This document shows, one piece after another, positions 1 through 11,064 of a stretch of 64,000 nucleotides of DNA; position 1 is the first letter of the stretch, and the number at the start of each line of letters is the position of its first letter. Source of the DNA: Bordetella sp. 02P26C-1. Its GTDB lineage: Bacteria > Pseudomonadota > Gammaproteobacteria > Burkholderiales > Burkholderiaceae_B. The position numbers and the translations under genes are program-made. The notes beneath the pieces are model-generated. The model did not search any database, was not told the DNA's origin, and worked only from the letters and a program-made list of their open reading frames with translations. The stretch is from positions 1 to 64,000 of the forward strand of contig NZ_WSJB01000028.1 in assembly GCF_009763255.1 (NCBI RefSeq), read 5' to 3'.

Positions 1-136
1 TTGAGAATTACCGCATGAGAGTCTTGGCTCAGTGCGGTTGGAACGGTGTGATTAACCGGGTCTGATGAACGGTCATCCCCCGTTTATGGGGTAGAGCCTA
101 GAGCCCTAAGCCGTTGATCTAAAAGATTTTTATTAT
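1..136. other. non-coding flank downstream of tRNA-Leu
   Basis: No open frame with start and ribosome-binding site is visible on either strand. The stretch from about 110 to 160 is AT-rich and holds an inverted repeat, CCGTTGA near 112 and TCAACGG near 142, separated by an AT-rich loop. It lies just beyond the 3' end of tRNA-Leu, the usual integration point of tRNA-targeting elements, but no integrase is visible in the window. The repeat could equally be a weak terminator for the tRNA. Confidence 0.4.
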
Positions 137-161
137 ATGGAGTCAACGGAAAAAGAAGTCT

Positions 162-248
162 TGGTGCGAAGGGGGGGACTCGAACCCCCACACCTGTTAC
201 GGCGTCAGGACCTAAACCTGGTGCGTCTACCAATTTCGCCACCTTCGC
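162..248 (-). tRNA. tRNA-Leu (anticodon UAG)
   Basis: The reverse strand folds as a class II tRNA of 87 nt including an encoded CCA (162-164). The acceptor stem begins GCGAAGG and ends CCTTCGC, the T-arm contains GGTTCGAGTCC, and the D-arm reads GGCGAAATTGGTAGACGC. The anticodon loop TTTAGGT gives UAG, and the long variable arm is typical of Leu. It is divergent from dapC, whose start codon is 45 bp away. Confidence 0.97.
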
Positions 249-263
249 GGTACCAAGCCCGCT

Positions 264-285
264 ATTGTAGCTTGCTTGCTAAAAT
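264..285. promoter_or_regulatory. putative back-to-back -10 elements for tRNA-Leu and dapC
   Basis: On the minus strand TACAAT (269-264) lies about 16 bp upstream of the mature tRNA 5' end. On the plus strand TAAAAT (280-285) lies 7 bp before the dapC ATG at 293. Good -35 boxes are not evident. If the plus-strand element is real, transcription would start at or next to the dapC start codon, giving a leaderless mRNA; no Shine-Dalgarno sequence precedes that ATG. Confidence 0.35.
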
Positions 286-292
286 CTTGCAT

Positions 293-1489
293 ATGAATTC
301 GCGACTAAATTTACTGCACCCGTATCCCTTTGAAAAATTAAGGGCTTTGCTGGCCGAGGCTGGCTCCGCGCCGCAGGGATTGGCACCGATCAACTTGTCG
401 ATCGGCGAGCCCAAACACGCGGCGCCGGCTCGCGTGGGGGAAGCGTTATGCAACGCGCTGAACGGGTTGTCGGTCTATCCCGCCACCAAGGGCGAGGCGT
501 CGTTGCGCCAAGCCATCGCGCAATGGCTCGCCCAGCGCTACAGCATCCCCGCTCCCGACGCGGACCGTGAGGTGCTGCCGGTGTTGGGATCGCGCGAGGC
601 GTTATTCGCCTTTACCCAGACCGTGGTGGACCCGGATATCGGCGGACTGGTGGTGTGTCCGAATCCGTTCTATCAAATCTATGAAGGCGCCGCCTTGCTC
701 GCGGGTGCGACGCCCTACTACGTCAACGCCGACCCCGCGCGCGATTTCGGATGCGACTGGGAAAGCGTACCGGCCGAAGTTTGGAGCCGCACGCGACTGG
801 TATTCGTGTGCTCGCCCGGCAATCCCGCGGGCAACGTCATGACGCTGGACGAATGGCGAGTGTTGTTCGAGCTCTCCGATCGCTATGGGTTCGTCATCGC
901 ATCGGATGAATGCTATTCGGAGATTTACTTCGATGAAGGCAATCCGCCTCTGGGCGGCATGCAAGCGGCGCGACGCTTGGGCCGCAACGATTACGCGAAT
1001 CTGGTGGCGTTCTCCAGCCTGTCAAAACGCTCCAACGTCCCCGGCATGCGTTCCGGCTTCGTGGCGGGCGATGCCAAACTGATCGCCAAGTTTCTGCTCT
1101 ATCGCACCTATCATGGCAGCGCCATGAGCCCGGTGATCGCCGCGGCAAGCGTCGCTGCCTGGACGGACGAAGCGCACGTGGCCGATAATCGCCGACAATA
1201 TCGGGCGAAGTTCGAAGCCGTGGTCCCCGTCCTGCAACGCGTGCTGGACGTGCGCATGCCGCAGGCCTCTTTCTATCTGTGGGTCCCTACCCCGGGCTCC
1301 GATACGGCTTTCGCGCGCGACCTATATGCTCGCACTGGTGTTACCGTACTGCCCGGCAGTTTCCTAGGCCGCGAGGCGCACGGTGTGAATCCCGGCGTGG
1401 GCCGCGTGCGCATTGCGCTGGTGGCCCCTTTGGCGCTATGCGTCGAGGCGGCCGAGCGCATCGCGCATTTTGTCCAGACCTCAGTTTGA
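293..1489 (+). CDS. dapC: N-succinyldiaminopimelate aminotransferase
   Basis: A class I/II PLP-dependent aminotransferase of 398 aa that converts N-succinyl-2-amino-6-ketopimelate and glutamate to N-succinyl-LL-diaminopimelate in lysine and peptidoglycan precursor synthesis. The fold-type I signature is clear: SPGNPAGNVM in the middle, DECYSEIYFDE, and the PLP lysine K245 in FSSLSKRSNVPGMRSGF. The reading frame is open upstream to 137, but that extension is the antisense of tRNA-Leu, so the ATG at 293 (MNSRLNLLHPYPFEKLR) is the start. It is first in dapC-dapD-dapE, which fixes the pathway; this branch uses succinylated intermediates. The sequence alone would also fit another aspartate-type aminotransferase, but the linkage makes dapC by far the best call. 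Confidence 0.95.
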   Translation: MNSRLNLLHPYPFEKLRALLAEAGSAPQGLAPINLSIGEPKHAAPARVGEALCNALNGLSVYPATKGEASLRQAIAQWLAQRYSIPAPDADREVLPVLGSREALFAFTQTVVDPDIGGLVVCPNPFYQIYEGAALLAGATPYYVNADPARDFGCDWESVPAEVWSRTRLVFVCSPGNPAGNVMTLDEWRVLFELSDRYGFVIASDECYSEIYFDEGNPPLGGMQAARRLGRNDYANLVAFSSLSKRSNVPGMRSGFVAGDAKLIAKFLLYRTYHGSAMSPVIAAASVAAWTDEAHVADNRRQYRAKFEAVVPVLQRVLDVRMPQASFYLWVPTPGSDTAFARDLYARTGVTVLPGSFLGREAHGVNPGVGRVRIALVAPLALCVEAAERIAHFVQTSV

Positions 1490-1517
1490 TCAACCTTTTT
1501 AACGTAGATAAAGCGTC

Positions 1518-3478
<1,961 letters not shown>

Positions 3479-3484
3479 GGCGCT

Positions 3485-4375
3485 ATGTCTTCATCTGATC
3501 GCCATGAGTTGCAGACGCTGCGCGACCTGATTCGTTATGGCGTCTCGCGCTTTAACGCAGCAGGCGTCGCCCTGGGTCACGGTTCCGACAACGCCTATGA
3601 TGAGGCCGTGTATCTGGTGCTGCATGGCCTGCATTTGCCTCCCGATACGTTGGACCCGTTTCTGGATGCGCGGGTCACGGCAGAGGAGCGCGCGCATGTC
3701 CTGCAGCTGCTGGATCGCCGGGTGACGGAACGCCTGCCCGCCGCGTATTTGACGCAAGAGGCATGGCTGAGAGGTCATCGTTTTTATGTCGATCAACGCG
3801 TGATCGTGCCGCGCTCGCCGATTGCCGAGCTTTTGGATCAGGGGTTGTCGCCCTGGGTGCGTGATCCGTTCGAAGTCACGCGCGCACTGGATATGTGTAC
3901 GGGATCCGGCTGCCTGGCGATTCTGACTGCGTTGGCCTTTCCCAATGCGCAGGTCGATGCGGTAGATGTTTCGCCTGATGCGCTGGAAGTCGCGCAACGC
4001 AACGTTGACGAGTATGGTTTGCAGGATCGTCTGAGCCTGCTTCACAGCAATTTGTTCGACGCGCTGCCAGCGGCCGCGTATGACGTCATCGTGTGCAATC
4101 CGCCCTATGTGAACAGCCAGTCGATGGACGAACTGCCCCAGGAGTATCGTCACGAGCCTGAGCTCGCGCTAGCGGGCGGAACCGATGGCATGGACCTGGT
4201 GCGACGCATCCTGGAAGCCGCGCCCCGATACTTGGCTCCGCAAGGCGTGCTGGTCCTTGAGATCGGTCACGAACGCGACCATTTCGAGGCGGCGTTCCCT
4301 GAACTCGAGCCTGTCTGGCTGGACACCGAGGAAGCCTCGGACCAAATTTTGCTATTGACCCGCGAGCAGTTGTGA
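3485..4375 (+). CDS. prmB: 50S ribosomal protein L3 N5-glutamine methyltransferase
   Basis: A SAM-dependent HemK-family protein methyltransferase of 296 aa. The SAM-binding motif ALDMCTGSGCLAILTAL is followed by the catalytic NPPY (residues 205-208), which contacts the target glutamine amide. The N-terminal helical substrate domain and the CNPPYVNSQSMDELPQEYRHEP stretch match PrmB better than PrmC, which acts on release factors. It lies 6 bp after dapE, and its stop overlaps the GTG of the following ABC-F gene (GTGA), so it belongs to the dap operon. Confidence 0.92.
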   Translation: MSSSDRHELQTLRDLIRYGVSRFNAAGVALGHGSDNAYDEAVYLVLHGLHLPPDTLDPFLDARVTAEERAHVLQLLDRRVTERLPAAYLTQEAWLRGHRFYVDQRVIVPRSPIAELLDQGLSPWVRDPFEVTRALDMCTGSGCLAILTALAFPNAQVDAVDVSPDALEVAQRNVDEYGLQDRLSLLHSNLFDALPAAAYDVIVCNPPYVNSQSMDELPQEYRHEPELALAGGTDGMDLVRRILEAAPRYLAPQGVLVLEIGHERDHFEAAFPELEPVWLDTEEASDQILLLTREQL

Positions 4376-6327
4376 TACGTGCTTCTGGATTGACCCTGCG
4401 CCGTGGCACCAAGGTGCTACTTGATGGCGCTGAATTCGTGGTGAACCCTGGCGAACGCGTGGGGTTTGTCGGCAAGAACGGCGCGGGCAAGTCCACGTTG
4501 TTTGCGTTATTGACGGGGGCCCTCGATCAGGACGCGGGGTCGCTGGACGTGCCGGCCGGCTGGCGCATCGCCAGCGTGCAGCAGGAGATCGCGGCCGATG
4601 ACCGCCCTGCCCGTGAGTTCGTCATCGATGGCGATACGCATCTGCGCGAGTTGCAGGCCGAGCGTGCCACCGTGCATGATGACCAAGGCACACGCATTGC
4701 CGAATTAGAAGCGGCTCTGGCCGAGGCTGGCGTATGGAGCGCGAATTCGCGCGCGGAACAACTTCTCGCCGGCCTGGGCTTCGCTCCCGACGAGTGGATG
4801 AAGCCCGTTGCGAGTTTCTCGGGTGGCTGGCGCATGCGCCTGGCGCTAGCGCGCGCGCTGATGGCACCCTCCGAGTTGCTGCTGCTGGACGAACCGACCA
4901 ACCACTTGGATCTGGACGCGATGCTGTGGCTGGAAAAGTGGCTGGCCGCGTATCCGGGCACAGTGTTGCTGATCTCGCACGATACCGAGTTCCTGGATGC
5001 GGTCGCGCGCATCATCTTGCACTTTGATCATGGCAAGCTGGTGCGTTATCGCGGTGGCTATCAGGATTTCCTGACGCAGCGCGCGGAGCGTCTGCGACAA
5101 GCCAGCATCGCGCATGAGCGACAAACACGCGAAGCCGCGCGCCTGCAGAGCTTCATCGATCGTTTCAAGGCTAAAGCGTCCAAGGCTAAACAAGCACAAA
5201 GCCGTGTAAAGGCCTTGGCCCGCATGGAAACGCTTGCGCCTTTGCATGCCGAATCGGGCATTGACATACGCATACCCTCGCCCGAGCACACACCCGATCC
5301 GCTGTTGGTGCTTGAAAACGTGGCCGCGGGGTATACCCATGCGGATGGCCACGCAGTCTCCATCTTAAAAGATGTGAAGCTGATGGTGCGCGCGGGCGCG
5401 CGCGTGGGCGTACTGGGCGCCAATGGCGCGGGCAAGAGTACGCTGATCAAGACGCTGGCCGAAGAGATCCCCGTTCAAGCGGGTGAACGTCGCGCCTCTA
5501 AAGGGCTGGCGATTGGCTACTTTCACCAGCACCAGCTCGACATGCTGGACCTGGACAGCACGCCGCTCGCGCACCTGGCGCGACTTGCCCCGGATGCACG
5601 AGAGCAAGAGCTGCGCAATTATCTGGGCGGATTTGGATTTTCCGGCGATACGGTCAATAGCAAGGTCGGGCCCATGTCGGGTGGCGAAAAGGCTCGGCTG
5701 GCGTTGTCGCTGATCGTGTGGCAAAAGCCAAACCTATTGCTGCTGGACGAACCGAGCAACCACTTGGATGTGGAAACGCGCGAGGCGTTGGCGGCCGCGC
5801 TGGCGGAGTTTTCCGGCAGCATGCTGCTCGTGTCGCACGACCGGCATCTGCTGCGCACCACGGTCGACAGTTTCTGGATTGTCGCCGATGGCCGTGTGCA
5901 GGAATTCGACGGCGATCTGGAAGACTACCGCGACTGGCTTAACGCCCGTAACGCAGAATCGCGCGCCGAGGCCCGTGAACAAGCGCGCGCGGAATCTTCC
6001 TCGTCGGCTCAGGCCGATACGGCGAACGTCGATCGTAAAACGCAGCGTCGCCTGGAGGCCGAACAGCGCCAGCGTCTCGCCACCTTGCGCAAACCGCTAC
6101 AGTCCAAGCTCACCAAGGTCGAAACTGAAATGGACAAGCTGCGCGCGCGTTTGCTGGTGCTGGATGAGTTGATTGCCGACAGCGACCTCTATAGCGACGC
6201 GCGGCGCACCGAGCGCCAGCAAGTGATGACCGAACACGGTGAACTCGGCAAACGCATGGAATCACTGGAAGAGCAATGGCTGGAAATCCAGACTGAGCTT
6301 GAAGCAATTGATCAGGGGACAACGTAG
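4372..6327 (+). CDS. ABC-F family ribosome-associated ATPase
   Basis: A soluble tandem-ATPase protein of 651 aa with no membrane segments, so not a transporter. ATPase 1 has Walker A GKNGAGKST (34-42), signature SGGWR (150-154) and Walker B LLLLDEPTNHLD ending about 180. ATPase 2 has GANGAGKST near 348 and MSGGEKARLAL. The basic interdomain linker between them (SFIDRFKAKASKAKQAQ) is the element that reaches the peptidyl-transferase centre in ABC-F proteins. A charged coiled-coil tail follows from about 540. Length and tail resemble the YheS/Uup branch, but I cannot separate these by eye. It starts with GTG overlapping the prmB stop. Confidence 0.9.
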   Translation: MIRASGLTLRRGTKVLLDGAEFVVNPGERVGFVGKNGAGKSTLFALLTGALDQDAGSLDVPAGWRIASVQQEIAADDRPAREFVIDGDTHLRELQAERATVHDDQGTRIAELEAALAEAGVWSANSRAEQLLAGLGFAPDEWMKPVASFSGGWRMRLALARALMAPSELLLLDEPTNHLDLDAMLWLEKWLAAYPGTVLLISHDTEFLDAVARIILHFDHGKLVRYRGGYQDFLTQRAERLRQASIAHERQTREAARLQSFIDRFKAKASKAKQAQSRVKALARMETLAPLHAESGIDIRIPSPEHTPDPLLVLENVAAGYTHADGHAVSILKDVKLMVRAGARVGVLGANGAGKSTLIKTLAEEIPVQAGERRASKGLAIGYFHQHQLDMLDLDSTPLAHLARLAPDAREQELRNYLGGFGFSGDTVNSKVGPMSGGEKARLALSLIVWQKPNLLLLDEPSNHLDVETREALAAALAEFSGSMLLVSHDRHLLRTTVDSFWIVADGRVQEFDGDLEDYRDWLNARNAESRAEAREQARAESSSSAQADTANVDRKTQRRLEAEQRQRLATLRKPLQSKLTKVETEMDKLRARLLVLDELIADSDLYSDARRTERQQVMTEHGELGKRMESLEEQWLEIQTELEAIDQGTT

Positions 6328-6331
6328 ACGC

Positions 6332-6353
6332 GCGGCGGTGGAATCACCGCCGC
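6332..6353. terminator. convergent hairpin between ABC-F and IOR genes
   Basis: A perfect 9-bp stem, GCGGCGGTG and CACCGCCGC, with a GAAT loop begins 4 bp after the ABC-F stop. On the plus strand it is followed by a pyrimidine-rich but not pure-T tail (CTCTCTGTCT). It probably ends the dap operon transcript and may also serve the convergent gene. Confidence 0.55.
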
Positions 6354-6373
6354 CTCTCTGTCTGGTTGCCTTG

Positions 6374-9300
6374 TCAAGCCGCATGTGCCACCGCGACGCG
6401 ATCCCGATATTTGCGCAGTAACTCGACGCGGCGCGGCGCGGCGGCTTCGACATGAGCCGCTTTCACAGGTCCGTAGCCACGGATGGTATCTGGCAGCTCC
6501 GCAAGCTCAATGGCCACATCGCGGTTGTACTCCTCCAGACTGCGAGCGAGCTCGGCTACGAATTCGACATACTCCTGCACCAGCGCGCGCTCCATGCGTC
6601 GTTCGGCTGTATGGCCAAACACATCCAAAGGCGTGCCACGCAATCGCTTCATGGGTGCGAGCGCTCGGAATACCCATTCCACCCAGGGCCCAAAGGGTCG
6701 CTTCTTGCCCCCCGCAAACAACGGCGGAGCCAGATGATAGATCACGCGATAGTCTTTACCCGGCTCGCCCTCGAACTGCTCTTGCAACCGGCGTTTGAAC
6801 GATGGGTCGAGATGCAGACGCGCAACTTCGTATTCGTCCTTGTAGGCCATGAGCTTGGCAAGATTCCTCGCCACGGCGCGTGTGACCCTGGGCTCGCCCG
6901 GTAGACGCGATTCCCGCTCGCGCAAGGCGGTGACAGCATCGATATAGCGCTGCGCGTAGCGTTCGTCCTGATACGCCCGCAGATGCTGGGCTAAGCGATC
7001 AATGAGCCTATCCAGGCTTTCGGGCAACACGGGCACAGTCGAATTTGCACCGACGGATTCAACGCCATCGTGTGCGGCCTGCCTTCCAAACTCAAATGCG
7101 GCGAGGTTCTTTTCCACCGCGACATCGTTCAGACGTATGGCTTCGCGCAGGGCGTCGCGTGATAACGGGATAGTGCCTTTTTGCCAGGCATATCCGAGCA
7201 GGAACGGATTGGCATAAATGCTGTCACCTAGCAGCGATTCCGCCAGTGGCCCGGCTTCGACAAAATCGCACGACCCGGTGGTGCTTCGACGCAGGGCCGC
7301 CTCCGCTTGCGCACCCGGAAACGTCCAGCCCGGGCGAGAGATCAGCGATGCCGTGGGCGCTGCCGTGCTGTTGACCACAGCGCGCCCTCCATCGGGGCGT
7401 AAACGCGACAACACCTCCGGCGACGCGGCGACAAGGGCATCGCACCCTATCACGAGATCTGCTTCTCCAAGCGCCACGCGTGTGGCCTGGATGTCCTGGG
7501 GCAGGGAGGCCAACTGCACATGGCTGAGTACTGCGCCGCCCTTTTGCGCGAGCCCAGCCATATCCAGCACCGTCACGCCCTTGCCTTCGATATGCGCGGC
7601 CACACCTAACAGCGCACCTATCGTCACCACCCCTGTTCCGCCAACACCCGCCACGATCAGGCGATGCGCCTGCCCCGGTTGCAACAGGGGAACCACGGGT
7701 TCGGGAATATCGGTACGGGGCTGCCCCACATGCGCCACGCGCGCCTTGCGCACCGCCGCGCCCTCGGCCGTCACAAAGCTCGGGCAGAAACCCTTGACGC
7801 ACGAGAAGTCTTTATTGCATGACGATTGATTGATGCGCCGCTTCGTGCCCATCGGTGTTTCCACCGGCTCTACCGACAGGCAGTTTGATTGCACCGAGCA
7901 ATCGCCGCAGCCTTCGCAGACAGCCTCGTTGATGAATGCACGAACTGCCGGATCGGGATATTCACCCCGCTTGCGCCGCCGACGCTTTTCCGTGGCGCAG
8001 GTCTGATCGTAGATCAGCACAGTCACCCCGGGGATGTCGCGCAGTTCGCGTTGTACAGCATCCAGCCGATCGCGGTGGTAGACGGCGACCGCCGACGGCA
8101 ACGTGAGCGCGCCGTGATACTTCTCGGGCTCGTCGGTGACAACCACCACGCGTTTGACGCCTTCAGCGAGTACTTGGGCGGCAATGTTTGGCACGGTCAA
8201 TGTGCCATCCACGGGCTGCCCGCCCGTCATGGCGACCGCATCGTTGTAAAGGATCTTGTAGGTGATGGGTGCTTGCGCGGCGACAGCGGCACGGATAGCC
8301 AATATCCCGGAATGAAAGTACGTGCCATCGCCCAGGTTGGCAAAGATATGCCGCTCGCTCGTAAAGTCCTTTTGCCCCAGCCACGCCACACCCTCGCCGC
8401 CCATATGGCTGAATGTCTCGGTACGTCGGTTCATCCAGATCGCCATATAGTGGCAGCCGATCCCGGCCACGGCGCGCGAGCCTTCGGGCACGCGGGTGGA
8501 GGTGTTATGCGGGCAGCCGGAGCAAAACCAAGGCTGGCGCTCTTCGACCAGGATAGGCCGCGACGCCTCGCGTTCCTTGGCCTCGATAATGGCCATACGC
8601 GCGGCGATACGCGCGCGCAGCGCTTCGGGCAACGCCGTTTTATCAAGGCGCGTGGCAATCGCGCGCGCAATGATGGCGGGCGACAATTCATGCTGCGCGG
8701 GCAAGAGCCAATTGCCACGCGGTTGCGACCACTCGCCGCCGCCATTGTCGCGCTCGTCGAATTTGCCGTATACGCGCGGACGCACATCGTCGCGCCAGTT
8801 GTAGAGCTCCTCCTTGAGCGCATATTCCAACAGCTGTCGCTTTTCCTCGACGACCAGAATTTCTTTTAAACCCGTGGCAAAGGCGCGTGCCGCCAGCGCA
8901 TCCAACGGCCAGATACAGCCGATCTTGATCAGCCGGATGCCCGCGACGCGACAGGCGTCTTCATCCAGGCCCAAGTCGTTGAGAGCCTGACGCACATCCA
9001 GATAGGACTTGCCAGCCGTCATGATGCCAAACGTCGCATTGGGCGCGTCCAGCACGACTTGGTTGAGTTTGTTGGCACGGACGTAATCGATGGCCGCATA
9101 CCACTTGTCATTGAGCAGACGCGCTTCCTGGGCCAGCGGGCTGTCCGGCCAACGTATGTTCAGGCCGCCCAGCGGCAGTGTCGTCTCGGGGAGCACCACA
9201 TTGACACGCTGCGCATCCACCTCCACGGACGCACTGGATTCGACCACGTCGGTGACGCATTTCATTGCCACCCACAGTCCGCTATAGCGGCTCATGGCCC

Positions 9301-9868
9301 ACCCGTGCAAGCCATAGTCCAGGTACTCCTGCACGTTGGAGGGATACAGAACGGGAATACCCGCGGCGATCAACACATGCTCAGACTGGTGAGCCACCGA
9401 CGACGATTTCGCCGCATGATCGTCGCCCGCGAGCAGCAGGACGCCACCATGAGGCGAGGTACCGGCGGAATTCGCATGTTTCAACACATCGATCGAACGG
9501 TCGATGCCCGGGCCTTTCGCGTACCACATGCCAAAGACGCCATCGCGCGCGGCGCCCGGAAACAGATTGACCTGTTGCGACCCCCAGACTGCAGTTGCGG
9601 CAAGGTCCTCATTCAAGCCCGGCTGAAACACGACACCGTGCGACTGCAGATGCGATTTCGCTTTCCACAGGGCCAGATCGAGGCCGGCCAAGGGGGACCC
9701 CCGATAGCCCGAGATGTAGCCACCCGTGTTCAGGCCGGCCGCTTGGTCCCGTTCGCGTTGCAGCATGGGCAGGCGAACCAGAGCCTGAACGCCGCTCAAA
9801 TAGACTCGACCGCTATGCTGCGTGTACTTGTCATCCAGCGTGACATGGTGGGGCAATGGGGCATTCAT
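6374..9868 (-). CDS. fused indolepyruvate:ferredoxin oxidoreductase-type 2-oxoacid oxidoreductase
   Basis: A 1164-aa cytoplasmic enzyme predicted to decarboxylate aryl- or other 2-oxoacids oxidatively to acyl-CoA, passing electrons to ferredoxin. In order it has an N-terminal pyrimidine-binding-like region (residues 40-400), a TPP-binding region with CSGCPHN near 450 and ILYNDAVAMTGGQPVDG near 560, a 4Fe-4S segment with CEGCGDC and further cysteines near 650-700, and a C-terminal gamma domain starting GVGGTGVVTIGALLG. It is thus an IorA-IorB fusion in one chain, typical of betaproteobacteria. The frame is open 11 codons further upstream, but a strong AGGAGGAG lies just before the ATG at 9868. 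The divergent LysR gene is its likely regulator. The true 2-oxoacid is unknown. Confidence 0.88.
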   Translation of the reverse strand: MNAPLPHHVTLDDKYTQHSGRVYLSGVQALVRLPMLQRERDQAAGLNTGGYISGYRGSPLAGLDLALWKAKSHLQSHGVVFQPGLNEDLAATAVWGSQQVNLFPGAARDGVFGMWYAKGPGIDRSIDVLKHANSAGTSPHGGVLLLAGDDHAAKSSSVAHQSEHVLIAAGIPVLYPSNVQEYLDYGLHGWAMSRYSGLWVAMKCVTDVVESSASVEVDAQRVNVVLPETTLPLGGLNIRWPDSPLAQEARLLNDKWYAAIDYVRANKLNQVVLDAPNATFGIMTAGKSYLDVRQALNDLGLDEDACRVAGIRLIKIGCIWPLDALAARAFATGLKEILVVEEKRQLLEYALKEELYNWRDDVRPRVYGKFDERDNGGGEWSQPRGNWLLPAQHELSPAIIARAIATRLDKTALPEALRARIAARMAIIEAKEREASRPILVEERQPWFCSGCPHNTSTRVPEGSRAVAGIGCHYMAIWMNRRTETFSHMGGEGVAWLGQKDFTSERHIFANLGDGTYFHSGILAIRAAVAAQAPITYKILYNDAVAMTGGQPVDGTLTVPNIAAQVLAEGVKRVVVVTDEPEKYHGALTLPSAVAVYHRDRLDAVQRELRDIPGVTVLIYDQTCATEKRRRRKRGEYPDPAVRAFINEAVCEGCGDCSVQSNCLSVEPVETPMGTKRRINQSSCNKDFSCVKGFCPSFVTAEGAAVRKARVAHVGQPRTDIPEPVVPLLQPGQAHRLIVAGVGGTGVVTIGALLGVAAHIEGKGVTVLDMAGLAQKGGAVLSHVQLASLPQDIQATRVALGEADLVIGCDALVAASPEVLSRLRPDGGRAVVNSTAAPTASLISRPGWTFPGAQAEAALRRSTTGSCDFVEAGPLAESLLGDSIYANPFLLGYAWQKGTIPLSRDALREAIRLNDVAVEKNLAAFEFGRQAAHDGVESVGANSTVPVLPESLDRLIDRLAQHLRAYQDERYAQRYIDAVTALRERESRLPGEPRVTRAVARNLAKLMAYKDEYEVARLHLDPSFKRRLQEQFEGEPGKDYRVIYHLAPPLFAGGKKRPFGPWVEWVFRALAPMKRLRGTPLDVFGHTAERRMERALVQEYVEFVAELARSLEEYNRDVAIELAELPDTIRGYGPVKAAHVEAAAPRRVELLRKYRDRVAVAHAA

Positions 9869-9923
9869 TGTGTCTCCTCCTGCCTGTCTGTGGTCTTTCA
9901 ATTCAGTGTAGGAAGAGCATTCG

Positions 9924-9940
9924 ATATCGTATATTGATAT
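9924..9940. promoter_or_regulatory. palindrome in IOR/LysR intergenic region, likely LysR operator
   Basis: ATATC-N7-GATAT is a perfect 17-bp interrupted palindrome containing the T-N11-A pattern of LysR-type operators. It sits in the unusually AT-rich 135-bp gap between the two divergent genes, about 55 bp from the IOR start and 65 bp from the LysR start. The position suits a regulator controlling both its own gene and the IOR gene. Confidence 0.5.
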
Positions 9941-10003
9941 ATTCTGTTATCTGGTATCTGAAAATTTAATACCCCATTTTTTCCCCGCTGTGGGCAATTT
10001 GCC

Positions 10004-10909
10004 ATGTCCAAAGACGTCACCCTGCGCCAGTTGCGCTATTTCATTGCCGCTGCACGCACTGGCCGTCTATCGATGGCGGCAACCGATGAGCACGTCTCGC
10101 AGTCGGCGATCACGAATGCGATTCTGGCGCTGGAGTCGCGATTGGGCGTGCGGCTATTTGATCGTCACCCGCATGGGGTCACACTGACACCCGACGGGCA
10201 TCATTTTCTGCAGCGCGCGCGCGATATTCTTGATGCGCTGCACGAGGCGTTGCGCGAGCCGGGATTTCAACGCTACACGTTACGCGGATCGGTGCGGATC
10301 GCGGCGTCGTATACGGTGTTGGGCTACTTTCTGCCCGAGTTGCTCGCGCGATTTCGGCGGCGTTACCCGGACATCGTGTTGGATCTGGTAGATATGGATC
10401 GCCCGGAGATCGAGACCGCGATCCTGAGTGGCGATGTTGAACTGGGCGTAGCCTTGCTGTCGAATGCCGTAGAGGCGCTGCCGTTACACAGGCAGGTGCT
10501 GGTCAGGTCACGGCGTCAACTCTGGACCGCCGCCAATCACCCGATCCTGACGCTTTCGTCACCGACGCTGGCCGATGTGGCGAAGCTGCCTTATATCTTG
10601 TTGGATATGGACGAGGGAGAAAGCTCTACTCTGGCGTACTGGCAAGCGCATGACCTGCAACCGGACATTGCCTTTCGCACGCGATCCATGGAGGCGCTGC
10701 GAGGACTGGTCGCGCACGGCTTCGGCGTGACGATCCTGTCCGACATGATTTATCGACCGTGGTCGCTAGAGGGTAAAAAGATCGAAGCGGTGCCGCTGGC
10801 CGATGCCGTGCCGCCGATGGAGGCCGGGCTGCTCTGGCACCCCAGGGCCGCCATGGCGCGGCCCGCCAGCGCATTTCGGGATTTTATGATTCACGCCGTG
10901 GGCGGCTGA
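10004..10909 (+). CDS. LysR-family transcriptional regulator
   Basis: A 301-aa LysR-type regulator. The N-terminal winged helix (residues 1-65) contains TLRQLRYFIAAARTGRLSMAATDEHVSQSAITNAILALESRLGVRLFDR with the usual linker helix after it. Residues 90-300 form the periplasmic-binding-like effector domain. It is transcribed away from the oxoacid oxidoreductase gene with a palindrome between them, so that gene is the probable target and a 2-oxoacid or aromatic precursor the probable effector. This assignment of target and effector is inference. Confidence 0.92.
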   Translation: MSKDVTLRQLRYFIAAARTGRLSMAATDEHVSQSAITNAILALESRLGVRLFDRHPHGVTLTPDGHHFLQRARDILDALHEALREPGFQRYTLRGSVRIAASYTVLGYFLPELLARFRRRYPDIVLDLVDMDRPEIETAILSGDVELGVALLSNAVEALPLHRQVLVRSRRQLWTAANHPILTLSSPTLADVAKLPYILLDMDEGESSTLAYWQAHDLQPDIAFRTRSMEALRGLVAHGFGVTILSDMIYRPWSLEGKKIEAVPLADAVPPMEAGLLWHPRAAMARPASAFRDFMIHAVGG

Positions 10910-11064
10910 ATTGGTGCTGGAGAGCGGGTGTGCACCGCAGCCAGCATCCATTCAGCGACTCGCCCGCCGCGCATTGCCAATCTGCCAATACCGATAAACC
11001 GAATCCGGCCCAGACATCGGAGAACGAGGCGACCCGTGGCGCCAGGACGCTCGTCGTCGTACGC

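Noticed and set aside
137-292. 52-codon N-terminal extension of dapC
   Set aside because: It is translated across the antisense of tRNA-Leu; the ATG at 293 begins the family N-terminus.
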